Part shown: positions 15,913 to 23,563 of the stretch, in pieces
Layout: each line of letters starts with the position of its first letter
Position numbering within the stretch: the first letter of the stretch is position 1
Origin: Spirochaetia bacterium
GTDB lineage: Bacteria; Oederibacteriota; PGYV01; Palsa-1178
Direction: 5' to 3'
Assembly (NCBI GenBank): GCA_021372235.1
Contig: JAJFUW010000019.1
Coordinates: forward strand, 1-44,739
Length of the DNA stretch: 44,739 bases
Notes under the pieces: generated by a model
What the model was told of the DNA's origin: nothing
Database searches by the model: none
Seen by the model: only the letters and a program-made list of their open reading frames with translations
Translations under genes and position numbers: made by a program

Positions 15913-17382
15913 ATGAACAAGTTTGAACGCGCCTACATCTTTTTCACCGTTTTCGTCACCGGCGCGGCCGTGCTCGTGCTCGAGATACTGGGCACGCGCA
16001 TCATAGCGCCTTATTACGGCACGACAGTATATGTCTGGTCCGCACTCATAGGCGTGACCATGCTGGCGCTTGCAGCCGGATATTTTGCGGGCGGCATGAT
16101 GGCCGACAAATTCCCGGAACAGAAGATAATGTATTACCTCGTGCTTTCATCCGCCGCGCTTTTCCTGCTGATGCAGGCGGGGACAGCCCCTGTCCTGAAA
16201 TTCACGGACCCGCTCGGGTCGCGCACCGGCGCGCTGGCGGCTTCCTTCATACTGTTCTTCCCTCCTCTCATGATACTGGGAATGGTATCGCCGTACGCGG
16301 TCAGGCTAGCCTCGGACGACATCAAAGGACTGGGTGTTACCGCCGGTACGCTCTACGCGGTATCGACAGCGGGAAGTTTCGTCGGCGCGATAACTGCCGG
16401 ATATTTCCTGATACCGAACATAGGAATCAGGCTGATTATACAGCTGTGCGCACTGGTACTGGCGCTCACGGCAGGGGTCAAGTTGTTCATGTCCGGAAAA
16501 AAAGCCGTCTCTGTCGTCCTGCTGGCGGTTGTGGCCGTGCTGTTACTGCTCTCCTCAAACGAGCAGACATACGGCCGCAGGTTCAACGTTGTCTACGCCA
16601 AACAAAGCGCTTATACAAATTTCAAGATAGCGGACGAAGCGGGTACCAGGTACCTGGTTGCTGACGGCGCCTGCCAGACAGGATACGACATGGACAGGGG
16701 TGAATTCATATTCGGTTATATTGATATGATGGAACAGGCGGCCCTGTCAAAAAAAGGGGCGAAGGATTTTCTGGTCATAGGGCTCGGAGGCGGAGCGCTC
16801 CCCCACAGGCTGAATAAAACAGGCATAATACCCGACGTTGTGGAGATAGACCCGGCCATCGCGGACGCGGCGCGCAAATATTTCAAATACAGGGGCCCCG
16901 TGGTCATAGACGACGGCAGGCATTACGTCCGCACATGCGGAAAAAAATACGACGTGATACTCGTGGACGCGTTTTCCGGCCACTCGATATATCAGTACAT
17001 CTTTTCGCTTGAAGCTTTCACGGAGTTAAGGTCGGCTCTGAAAGAGGGCGGCCTGCTGGCTGTCAATTCCGTGGGAAGGATGAACAGGGACGCGAAGGGG
17101 AACACCGTATTTGACGAATTTTTAAGCGCTCAGGCAAAGACGCTGCGCGCGGCCTTCCCGCAGGTAAAGGTTTTTGCGGCTGGTTTCGGGCTGACAAACC
17201 TGGTGCTCATGGCCTCGCAGGAAAGCCCGGCAACGCTTGCCGGGTATATTGACGCACAGGTCCCTGACGGGGATGTCATGATAACGGACGACTACAACCC
17301 CGTGGAATCCATGACCTCGTCCATGATAGAACAGTGGCGCCGCGACGCGACACAGTTTTTCGGGCAGGACCTCCGGATATGA
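15913..17382 (+). CDS. Membrane-fused spermidine-synthase-like protein
   Basis: About 489 residues. Residues 1 to about 215 hold roughly seven membrane helices of the type found in fused MFS/spermidine synthase proteins. The C-terminal part is a SpeE-like Rossmann domain with FLVIGLGGGALPHRL, VVEIDPAI, IDDGRHYV and ILVDAFSGHSIY. SpeE enzymes transfer an aminopropyl group from decarboxylated SAM to putrescine. DAFSG here replaces the usual D-[SL]-[ST]-DP stretch, so it may not be a true aminopropyltransferase. The ATG at 15913 follows GGAGG; the ATG at 15901 contains that ribosome binding site and is rejected. No speD or speA/C lies nearby. Confidence 0.82.
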   Translation: MNKFERAYIFFTVFVTGAAVLVLEILGTRIIAPYYGTTVYVWSALIGVTMLALAAGYFAGGMMADKFPEQKIMYYLVLSSAALFLLMQAGTAPVLKFTDPLGSRTGALAASFILFFPPLMILGMVSPYAVRLASDDIKGLGVTAGTLYAVSTAGSFVGAITAGYFLIPNIGIRLIIQLCALVLALTAGVKLFMSGKKAVSVVLLAVVAVLLLLSSNEQTYGRRFNVVYAKQSAYTNFKIADEAGTRYLVADGACQTGYDMDRGEFIFGYIDMMEQAALSKKGAKDFLVIGLGGGALPHRLNKTGIIPDVVEIDPAIADAARKYFKYRGPVVIDDGRHYVRTCGKKYDVILVDAFSGHSIYQYIFSLEAFTELRSALKEGGLLAVNSVGRMNRDAKGNTVFDEFLSAQAKTLRAAFPQVKVFAAGFGLTNLVLMASQESPATLAGYIDAQVPDGDVMITDDYNPVESMTSSMIEQWRRDATQFFGQDLRI

Positions 17383-17478
17383 GGCGATTAATAATAAATG
17401 CAACATACCTGACCGCAAATGCGTCAAATACTTACGGCAAAACAATAAAATATATGAATCATAAAACGGGGAGATGGC

Positions 17479-18468
17479 ATGAATAATCTAAAAACCGTAA
17501 TGGCAATACTCTTTTTGGCGGTGACAGCCGTATTTTACTGCGCGCCGGCCCGGGCTGAGACCACCGTAAAAGGGGACGAGTCATATTCCATCGCTTACAT
17601 AAATGATTTTGAGGGCGAGTGTGAGTTAAAACGCAAAGGCACGGAAATATCAGAAGCCGTACAGGACATTTATGTACCGCTTTATGCGGGCGATACGGCC
17701 ATAACCGGCAGCGACGGAAAACTGGAGATAGTCTTTGACGACGCAACCATACTGAAACTGGACAAAAATTCCAAATTGACAATAAAGAACCTGACCGGGA
17801 CGTCAAAAAAGAGGACGGTGGTGGAACTGATAAAGGGCAAGGTTATGGCAGTAGTAAAAAAGTTGACGGAAAAAGAGGAGTTCACGGTCCGCACAAAAAT
17901 GGCAATGGCCGCCGTAAAGGGTACTGAATTTATAGTTGACGCGGACGGGGATAACCCGTCTTTTGGAGTCTACGAGGGGGCGGTCGAGGTCTCGGGGCTC
18001 GACATGGACGGCAATGTCCTGCACAAAATAGTGCTGAACAAAGACGAAGAGACAAAGGTAATAAAAACATTGCACAGGCCGGACAGGGCCCGCAGGATGG
18101 GGTCTTTGTACAAAAAACGCTACAGCGAGATAAACGACCTGCGCGGCAAGATAGAATACATCAGGGAGATGCGCAAATCAGGCAAACACCAAAAATATAA
18201 AATCGAGCGCAGGTTAAAACGCATAGAAAATATGAAAAAAATGTACGGGGACAATCCAGCAAATTATGGAAAATTGAGCGATAAGCAGAAGGAAGTGGTG
18301 GACGCAATAATAGGGCAGGAAGGCGCATACAGGCAAGCAGCGCAGGATGAAAAGCGTCAGGCAAAAAGTCAGCGGTTAAAGGCCATGCTGAAAAAGCAAA
18401 GCAAGAAAACAGGGGAACAAACACAGGAACAGGTCTCGGAAACTGAAACAACCCCGGATGATCGGTAA
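17479..18468 (+). CDS. Exported FecR-domain protein
   Basis: A 329-residue protein with a signal peptide (residues 1 to about 26, ending ARA before ETT). Residues 60-165 form a FecR-type beta domain: PLYAGDTAITGSDGKLEIVF, then FTVRTKMAMAAVKGTEFIV, the conserved AVRGTEF-like motif. FecR domains occur in signalling and in many exported proteins of unknown role. From about residue 200 the chain is highly charged, Lys/Arg/Glu-rich and probably helical. No ECF sigma factor or TonB receptor lies beside it, so an iron-uptake signalling role is unlikely. GGGGAG precedes the ATG. A strong terminator follows. Confidence 0.82.
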   Translation: MNNLKTVMAILFLAVTAVFYCAPARAETTVKGDESYSIAYINDFEGECELKRKGTEISEAVQDIYVPLYAGDTAITGSDGKLEIVFDDATILKLDKNSKLTIKNLTGTSKKRTVVELIKGKVMAVVKKLTEKEEFTVRTKMAMAAVKGTEFIVDADGDNPSFGVYEGAVEVSGLDMDGNVLHKIVLNKDEETKVIKTLHRPDRARRMGSLYKKRYSEINDLRGKIEYIREMRKSGKHQKYKIERRLKRIENMKKMYGDNPANYGKLSDKQKEVVDAIIGQEGAYRQAAQDEKRQAKSQRLKAMLKKQSKKTGEQTQEQVSETETTPDDR

Positions 18469-18517
18469 GAGAGTGCAATAGACACAGTAATTAACTGCAA
18501 AAATACATGACAAACAG

Positions 18518-18547
18518 CCCGGCAGAAATGCCGGGTTTTTTGTTTTT
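18518..18547 (+). terminator. Rho-independent terminator after the FecR-domain gene
   Basis: CCCGGCA (18518-18524) pairs with TGCCGGG (18529-18535) around a GAAA loop, followed by TTTTTTGTTTTT. It isolates the glycosidase-like gene downstream. Confidence 0.9.
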
Positions 18548-18566
18548 GTAAGGCGGTTCTTAGCCC

Positions 18567-18595
18567 TTGTTTTCCTAACCTGATGGTAGTATAAT
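18567..18595 (+). promoter_or_regulatory. Sigma-70-like promoter of the glycosidase-like gene
   Basis: TTGTTT (18567-18572), 17-base spacer, consensus TATAAT (18590-18595), 28 bases upstream of the ATG at 18624. Confidence 0.8.
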
Positions 18596-18623
18596 GTCAT
18601 TTGTTATAAGAAGGTGAGCAAAA

Positions 18624-20261
18624 ATGGCTTCCGTCAAGACCAAAGAATTCACAGACAGTTTGAATTACCCTGCCGCTAACTTGAGGCCGCTCGGCAAATG
18701 GCCTATGAGTGTTCCCGCAGACCCTATTATAAAGGACTATACCCCTTTCAAAGGAAATGCCGTAGAACCCAAAAGTTTCTTCTATTCAATATATTTTACC
18801 GCTTTTGACGTGCGCGATTACGGCGCTGATATCGTCAGGTATATGAAGATATTTGCTCCGCTCTCGGTCAAAAAGGTTTATCTGGAGACTTACCGCGACG
18901 GCTATACCGCGGACAAAATGCTGCTCCAGAGCGCCAGAGAGGCGCTCATAGAGGAAGGGTATATGGTGTCGGGAGGCGTAACAACCACGCATTTTTCCGA
19001 CAGGCAGAAATATAACGAAACTCCATCCGCCACGGGCTGCTATAGCGACCGCGAAGCGAATAAAAAGATGAAAAAGGTGTTTGAACTTACGGCGGAGATA
19101 TTTGATGAGATAATAATAGACGACTGGTTCTTTACCAACTGCGAATGTCCGGAGTGCAAAAAGGGCAGGGGCAAAAAGAGCTGGAGCGATTACCGCGGCA
19201 AGTTGATGTGCGAGGCGGCAAAAAAATATGTAATAGAACCGGCTAAAAAAGTGAACAAGAACGTTAATTTGATATTGAAATTTCCCCAGTGGTACGAACG
19301 GTTCCATTTGAGGGGTTACGACCTCGAAAAACTTATACCCCTATTTGACGAGATAAGCGCCGGTACCGAGACCAGAAATTTCAAGGAAGCCAGGTTCATG
19401 CCGACTTACGGAGCGATGTTTTTCAGGTACATGAAAAATCTGGCGCCGGAAAAGGTAAAAAAGGCCTGGTTTGACCCCTACATGTGTACGCCGCAGATAT
19501 ACGCGGAACAATTGTACCAGTCCATACTGGGCGGCGCCCAGGAGGTCATACTGTTCTGCGCCGGGATACTGCCGCAGAAACTCATCAGGCCGCTCGTCGA
19601 GGAACTCATAGAAAAGACCGGCAAGATGGACAGGTTCTCACATTTCGGGAAAATATTTACGGTACCCATGATAAGGGCGGCAAATACCGAGGGCGATGAG
19701 ATGATGGCCCAGTATTTCCTGATGCTGGGAGTACCGGCATATATGACCGACAAGCACAGCTTCAGGGACAAGATAGTGATACTGACCGAGCAGTCGGCAA
19801 AAAAAGAGGATTACTCGGCGTTGTTCAACACGATGTTAAAGAACAGGAAATACATGTTTTTGACCGTGGGGTTTGCCAGGGAATTGAAAAAGCACTTTGA
19901 GGTCGAGGAATTAAAGGAAGAAATAAAAGTCAACATGGTAACATATAACAGGGCGGAGGAACCGGTCCGCGAGAACGTATTTATAAAATACGAGATACAG
20001 GGCGGCAAACGCATCGCCCTGGTGAACAGGGCGTATTCGTTCATGAGCGTTTTCAGGATAAAAAATTCGAATATATGGGTGCTGAATACCCCCTATACGA
20101 CTGACACCATGGAAGGCCACACGGGCGCGTCCATGCCGGAACATTACCGGTTTATGCTGCACAACAGGTCAATCAAAGCGGCGGTACAGTCGGCATTTGA
20201 CAGTTATGCCAACATCAAACTGTACGACGGCATAAAAACATACTACAAACACGACATCTAA
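18624..20261 (+). CDS. Putative TIM-barrel glycoside hydrolase-like protein
   Basis: A 545-residue protein without signal peptide or membrane helix, so probably cytoplasmic. The N-terminal two thirds reads like a TIM barrel: VKKVYLETYRDG, then EIIIDDWFFTNCECPECKKG (162-181), where an acidic pair (Asp166-Asp167) and a CxCxxC cluster (Cys173, Cys175, Cys178) sit together, then LILKFPQWY and IPLFDEISAGTE. Around 345-420 the pattern resembles the glutamine-amidotransferase-like trimerisation domain of GH42 beta-galactosidases (VPAYMTDKHSF, KIVILTEQ). I recognise no named family with certainty; the substrate is unknown. It has its own promoter and AGAAGGTGAG before the ATG, and is monocistronic unless transcription passes the hairpin downstream. 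Confidence 0.6.
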   Translation: MASVKTKEFTDSLNYPAANLRPLGKWPMSVPADPIIKDYTPFKGNAVEPKSFFYSIYFTAFDVRDYGADIVRYMKIFAPLSVKKVYLETYRDGYTADKMLLQSAREALIEEGYMVSGGVTTTHFSDRQKYNETPSATGCYSDREANKKMKKVFELTAEIFDEIIIDDWFFTNCECPECKKGRGKKSWSDYRGKLMCEAAKKYVIEPAKKVNKNVNLILKFPQWYERFHLRGYDLEKLIPLFDEISAGTETRNFKEARFMPTYGAMFFRYMKNLAPEKVKKAWFDPYMCTPQIYAEQLYQSILGGAQEVILFCAGILPQKLIRPLVEELIEKTGKMDRFSHFGKIFTVPMIRAANTEGDEMMAQYFLMLGVPAYMTDKHSFRDKIVILTEQSAKKEDYSALFNTMLKNRKYMFLTVGFARELKKHFEVEELKEEIKVNMVTYNRAEEPVRENVFIKYEIQGGKRIALVNRAYSFMSVFRIKNSNIWVLNTPYTTDTMEGHTGASMPEHYRFMLHNRSIKAAVQSAFDSYANIKLYDGIKTYYKHDI

Positions 20262-20284
20262 GGTTTTTTAAAACACTGTCATTG

Positions 20285-20345
20285 ATTTAAAAGTCAAAAG
20301 TCAAAAGCGGATAAAAAAAGACGCTTTTACTTTTGACTTTTAAAT
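20285..20345 (+). repeat. Long near-perfect hairpin between the glycosidase-like gene and the GT9 operon
   Basis: The 25-base left arm (20285-20309) is the reverse complement of the 24-base right arm (20322-20345) except for one unpaired C. The loop is 12 bases and A-rich. The stem is AT-rich except for CG at the loop end. It could act as a bidirectional terminator (A-tract before, T-rich 3' arm) or as a mobile or repeated palindromic unit. It ends nine bases before the ribosome binding site of the next small ORF. Confidence 0.75.
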
Positions 20346-20365
20346 TAAAAAACGGGAGGTATGTT

Positions 20366-20545
20366 ATGGACAGGAAAACAACGTTTTTTGTTTTATGCCG
20401 CCCGGGTTTCATCGGGCTCGGGGAAACACACAGGTTTTACGAGGGGATAATACGGACAGGGCTCCTGTGGCCGGCGACAGCCGGGTTGTACCGGGGCGGC
20501 ACCGTCATTGACGTTATCACAATAGGGACGGGCAGTTTTAAATGA
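20366..20545 (+). CDS. Small 59-residue protein ahead of the GT9 gene
   Basis: A short ORF with a strong ribosome binding site (GGGAGG, six bases before the ATG) whose TGA stop overlaps the ATG of the GT9 gene (ATGA). The product starts MDRKTTFFVLCRPGF and ends VIDVITIGTGSFK, with no clear signal peptide or known motif. It may be a real small protein, or a leader ORF whose translation couples ribosomes into the GT9 gene, which has no good ribosome binding site of its own. Composition is compatible with coding, but I know no homologue. Confidence 0.5.
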   Translation: MDRKTTFFVLCRPGFIGLGETHRFYEGIIRTGLLWPATAGLYRGGTVIDVITIGTGSFK

Positions 20546-21582
20546 AAGTCCTTTTTTTCCGCCTCGGAGCGATAGGCGACACCCTGCTGACAACTCCGGC
20601 TGTAAAAGCCGTCAAAGAGGCGCATCCGGATACGGTCATCCACTACATGGCAGGCGCCGCCGCTTCAAAAATACTGCTCCACAACCCATACATTGACAGG
20701 CTCATAGTATTTGAGGAAAAGCATACCAAACCCCGCTGGGTCGGCGTCATGCAGAACGCGGCTAAAATAAAAAAAGAGCTCGACCCGGCATACGACCTTT
20801 TCATTGATTTTGAATCAAGTTACTATTCGGCTTACGTATCCATGCTCGTGAACGCCGGGCAAAAAATTGGGTTTTACATAGGCCGCCTGCGCAGGTGGAT
20901 ATACAACCCGTTCTATTCTGTCCGTGTCAGGGAAGACGGCGAGGTCCGTTACGCCGCGCAAAACCACATGAGACTTGTCGAAAAATTCATCAAAAACGTC
21001 CCGGAGCACCCCGTGCCGGTTCTGAAACTGTCCGATGAAGAACTGGCGCGTGGCATGGCGTTCTATACGGAAAACAAAATAGAAGCCGGCAAAGCGGTGT
21101 TGGGATGCATATCGGCTTCATGGACTGCAAAAAAATGGCCGGTGGCGCACTGGATAGAACTGGCCCGCACCGTCACGAGAAAATCGCCTTTTATTGTGTT
21201 ATGGGGGCCGGGTGACGAGGCGGATGCGGCATCGATTAAGGCCGAAAAAATGGATAACCTTTTCATGGTACCCAACGTCAAACTGCGCGAACTGGCCGCA
21301 ATCATGGCACACGGCAGATTACTGGTATCCAATGATTCCGGGGTCAGGCATATCGGCGTGGCCCTGGGGTTAAAAACAATAGGCCTTTTCGGCCCGACGA
21401 ACGAAAAACGGTGGGCCCTGCCTGACAGAAACACCGTAGTTCTGACAGCGGGTTCTGCATGCAGGCCGTGCGATGCGGTGAGTTGCGCCGACGGGCAGTG
21501 CATGAGGAACATAACGCCGGAGCAAGTTGCACAGGCTGTGAAACGGACTCTAAATTTTACCCGGAGGGAAAATGAAGGATAA
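20542..21582 (+). CDS. Glycosyltransferase family 9 (heptosyltransferase-like)
   Basis: A 346-residue GT-B enzyme of the ADP-heptose:LPS heptosyltransferase family. The N-terminus MKVLFFRLGAIGDTLLTTPA is the classic GT9 opening (Asp13 is the expected base). Later motifs are SASWTAKKWPVAHWIELA, VLWGPGDE and SNDSGVRHIGVALGLKTIGLFGP, the donor-binding region. It would add a heptose or similar sugar to a lipooligosaccharide core at the inner face of the inner membrane. Its start overlaps the small ORF before it and its end overlaps the next gene by 11 bases, so the three are probably cotranscribed. Confidence 0.88.
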   Translation: MKVLFFRLGAIGDTLLTTPAVKAVKEAHPDTVIHYMAGAAASKILLHNPYIDRLIVFEEKHTKPRWVGVMQNAAKIKKELDPAYDLFIDFESSYYSAYVSMLVNAGQKIGFYIGRLRRWIYNPFYSVRVREDGEVRYAAQNHMRLVEKFIKNVPEHPVPVLKLSDEELARGMAFYTENKIEAGKAVLGCISASWTAKKWPVAHWIELARTVTRKSPFIVLWGPGDEADAASIKAEKMDNLFMVPNVKLRELAAIMAHGRLLVSNDSGVRHIGVALGLKTIGLFGPTNEKRWALPDRNTVVLTAGSACRPCDAVSCADGQCMRNITPEQVAQAVKRTLNFTRRENEG

Positions 21583-22141
21583 AAGGACAGCAGCCGCGGT
21601 TTTTTGCCTGCTTATTTTATGGACCGCGGCAACGGCAGCCGTTGCGGCGCAAAAGAGCGCGGTCGCAGCCGCTGCAACACCTGTGAAAACTGCGGAAAAA
21701 AATCAGGCGGCCAAAGAGGGGAATAAGAGCGGTTTTTTTGATTTTTTCAAAAAAAACCCGATGGAAAATATATCCCTGTTCAAAAGGGAAGAACCCAAGG
21801 ACATGGACTCGATCGTCGACTACATGAATTCCAGGGGGATAAAAGGCACGCCGACACCGTCGAACATAGTAGAACGGGGACTGCTGGAATTTTGTTTCGG
21901 CCTGCGCGGCGTCGCTTTCAGCAAGCATATCTTTATGAGCAGCGAAGGGTCCATGCTTTATTTCATATTTGAATTTGATACCAGGGTCGAAGCTGAGGCC
22001 GCGGTGCCTGTCATTGTAGAATGCTTAAGCGCCATAAATGACATGAAAGAGGCTGACCTGTACGCAATAAATAAATACCGGTTTGTAATAGGCACAAAAG
22101 CAGGTTCAAAAAAAGTTGTCAACGCCATAAAACAGTATTAA
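21572..22141 (+). CDS. Exported protein of unknown function
   Basis: A 189-residue protein with a signal peptide (about 1-26, an Ala-rich end of ATAAVAAQ). An Ala/Lys-rich linker with a FFDFFKK aromatic cluster follows. From about residue 75 there is a compact domain with SIVDYMNSRGIKGTP and IVERGLLEFCFGLRG. No known family is recognised. It overlaps the end of the GT9 gene by 11 bases, so it is translated from the same mRNA; an envelope role is likely from that context. A 164-base gap separates it from the next operon. Confidence 0.65.
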   Translation: MKDKRTAAAVFCLLILWTAATAAVAAQKSAVAAAATPVKTAEKNQAAKEGNKSGFFDFFKKNPMENISLFKREEPKDMDSIVDYMNSRGIKGTPTPSNIVERGLLEFCFGLRGVAFSKHIFMSSEGSMLYFIFEFDTRVEAEAAVPVIVECLSAINDMKEADLYAINKYRFVIGTKAGSKKVVNAIKQY

Positions 22142-22305
22142 AACCGCTGTCGTAAACACTCACAGTATGTCAAAAAAGACGACATTTTGATTTCACCAAC
22201 CGAAATAGAGCCATAAAACGTCATTAATTATATATCCCTGTCGGGGCATGATAGTTGCTGGCATATAATAATGAAATATTACAAAAAACAATATGAGGTT
22301 ATCAC

Positions 22306-22485
22306 ATGGAAGACTTGATAAGGAAGACCGAGGCCGCAAAAATTTTTAAGGTATCACTGCCGACGTTCAACAAATTCCTAAAGCAGCACGGCGAATTTTT
22401 GCAGGAGGGCAAGGTAGACCTTTGCAGGTTATTGGAGTGGATGGAAGCGGTAAGCGGGCCGGAAAATTCAAACAGGGGGAAATGA
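22306..22485 (+). CDS. Small helix-turn-helix protein (59 residues)
   Basis: A short ORF with GAGG seven bases before the ATG, ending one base before the next ATG. Residues 5-45 (RKTEAAKIFKVSLPTFNKFL, then a turn and VDLCRLLEWMEA) match the layout of excisionase/MerR-type winged helix-turn-helix domains: an E-A-A-K-x-x-x-V-S recognition turn, a linker, then an L-x-x-L-L-x-W-x-E helix. Such mini proteins bind DNA or act as adapters. It is the first gene of a four-gene operon with a sigma-like protein. A TATAAT at 22264-22269 could be the -10, but no good -35 is seen. Confidence 0.7.
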   Translation: MEDLIRKTEAAKIFKVSLPTFNKFLKQHGEFLQEGKVDLCRLLEWMEAVSGPENSNRGK

Positions 22486-22486
22486 C

Positions 22487-22855
22487 ATGAAGGTAAAACT
22501 GATAAGCATAGACGAACGTGAGTTAAAGGAATACCTGATAATCGTGTCGCGCATGAAGGTTATGTCACCGGCAAAACTGGAGGCCGCCATTATCAAGGCG
22601 CAGTCAGGCGGATCAAAAAAGGAAGAAGCGCAGAAATACCTGATAGAGGCAGGGTTAAAGGATGTTATCAGCATCGCCAACCGCTACCGGACGTCCGGGA
22701 TTACGTTTGCGATGCTGATCGCGGCCGGGAACCGCGGCCTCATCAGGGCCGTGCACGCATATAACCGTGAAGAAAACGGAGATTACCGGAAGTATCTTGA
22801 ATGGGAGATAGAAAGCTCGGTTGTGGACGCCATAATTGACGCCGGAAAGGTTTGA
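22487..22855 (+). CDS. Truncated sigma-70-like protein with region 2 only
   Basis: A 122-residue protein. Residues 48-116 align by eye with region 2 of primary sigma factors: KYLIEAGLKDVISIANRY corresponds to MVEANLRLVISIAKKY (2.1), GITFAMLIAAGNRGLIRAV to GLQFLDLIQEGNIGLMKAV (2.2), and YRKYLEWEIESSVVDAI to the YATWWIRQAI strand (2.3-2.4). Regions 3 and 4 are missing. In region 2.2, which binds the RNA polymerase clamp, DLIQEGN has become MLIAAGN, so the key Asp and Gln are lost; the second promoter-melting Trp is also lost. It may be half of a split sigma factor, an anti-sigma mimic or a repurposed fold. The ORF is complete and tightly packed. Confidence 0.75.
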   Translation: MKVKLISIDERELKEYLIIVSRMKVMSPAKLEAAIIKAQSGGSKKEEAQKYLIEAGLKDVISIANRYRTSGITFAMLIAAGNRGLIRAVHAYNREENGDYRKYLEWEIESSVVDAIIDAGKV

Positions 22856-22867
22856 GGCAAAACCATC

Positions 22868-23563
22868 ATGGCAAAAGACGAAATGTCAATAAACAAAAAC
22901 AACCCGGAAGACATGATCTCAATCGGCCTGCCTGAGGTTGAAAAAAAGGAACCGCCGGAGATGGAAACAGAGGCTCTGCCCGGGTTCATGCAGTTGAGTA
23001 CTGTGGAAATGGCTGACGCGAAGCCCGTGCAGCAGCCGGTGATAAAAAATACTGCACCTGCGATGCCGGAATTGGTCTATGATGATTTTTTGAACGAAAA
23101 TACCATAACCGCCATAATCAGCCTCAACGAGGAAATGAGAAAAGTGCTTGCCGCGGAGTTGGCCTCCCGGGGTGTTGCGCAGAGGATTCTCGATAACATG
23201 ATGTTAAAGACCCTCGAAAAGTCGGCACTCTCTTCCCGCATACTGCGCAACACGAACTGGGACAGCGAGGGAAACCTGCGCGCCGACGGTTCGATGGACG
23301 TGGAGAGGTTCTTTAAAAACCTGACCGGCGGGGATATCATGGGCGACATGGATACAGCTATAGCCGACGGACTGTCATGCCTGATGCTGGCGCGGTTAAA
23401 GGCGGTTAAAGCCGGGCTCGGGTCTGATAAATATGGGTCGGTCAAAAGCGCGCTAAAAAATAAATTCATGGTGATATCCGCGGGTTTTGGGAGCGCGGTA
23501 TCTTCATACTACGGCGAAAAGGTACTGGATGCCGCTATAAGAATGGGAGATGAAAATAAATGA
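22868..23563 (+). CDS. Protein of unknown function in the sigma-like operon
   Basis: A 231-residue soluble protein without signal peptide. Residues 1-75 are Pro/Glu/Met-rich and probably disordered. Residues 75-231 look helical and globular: DFLNENTITAIISLNEEMRK, then LEKSALSSRILRNTNWDSEG and KVLDAAIRMGDENK. No family is recognised. The gene starts 12 bases after the sigma-like gene and its TGA overlaps the ATG of the surface protein gene (ATGA). Its placement between a transcription-like module and a surface protein suggests a regulatory or assembly role, which is inference. Confidence 0.65.
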   Translation: MAKDEMSINKNNPEDMISIGLPEVEKKEPPEMETEALPGFMQLSTVEMADAKPVQQPVIKNTAPAMPELVYDDFLNENTITAIISLNEEMRKVLAAELASRGVAQRILDNMMLKTLEKSALSSRILRNTNWDSEGNLRADGSMDVERFFKNLTGGDIMGDMDTAIADGLSCLMLARLKAVKAGLGSDKYGSVKSALKNKFMVISAGFGSAVSSYYGEKVLDAAIRMGDENK

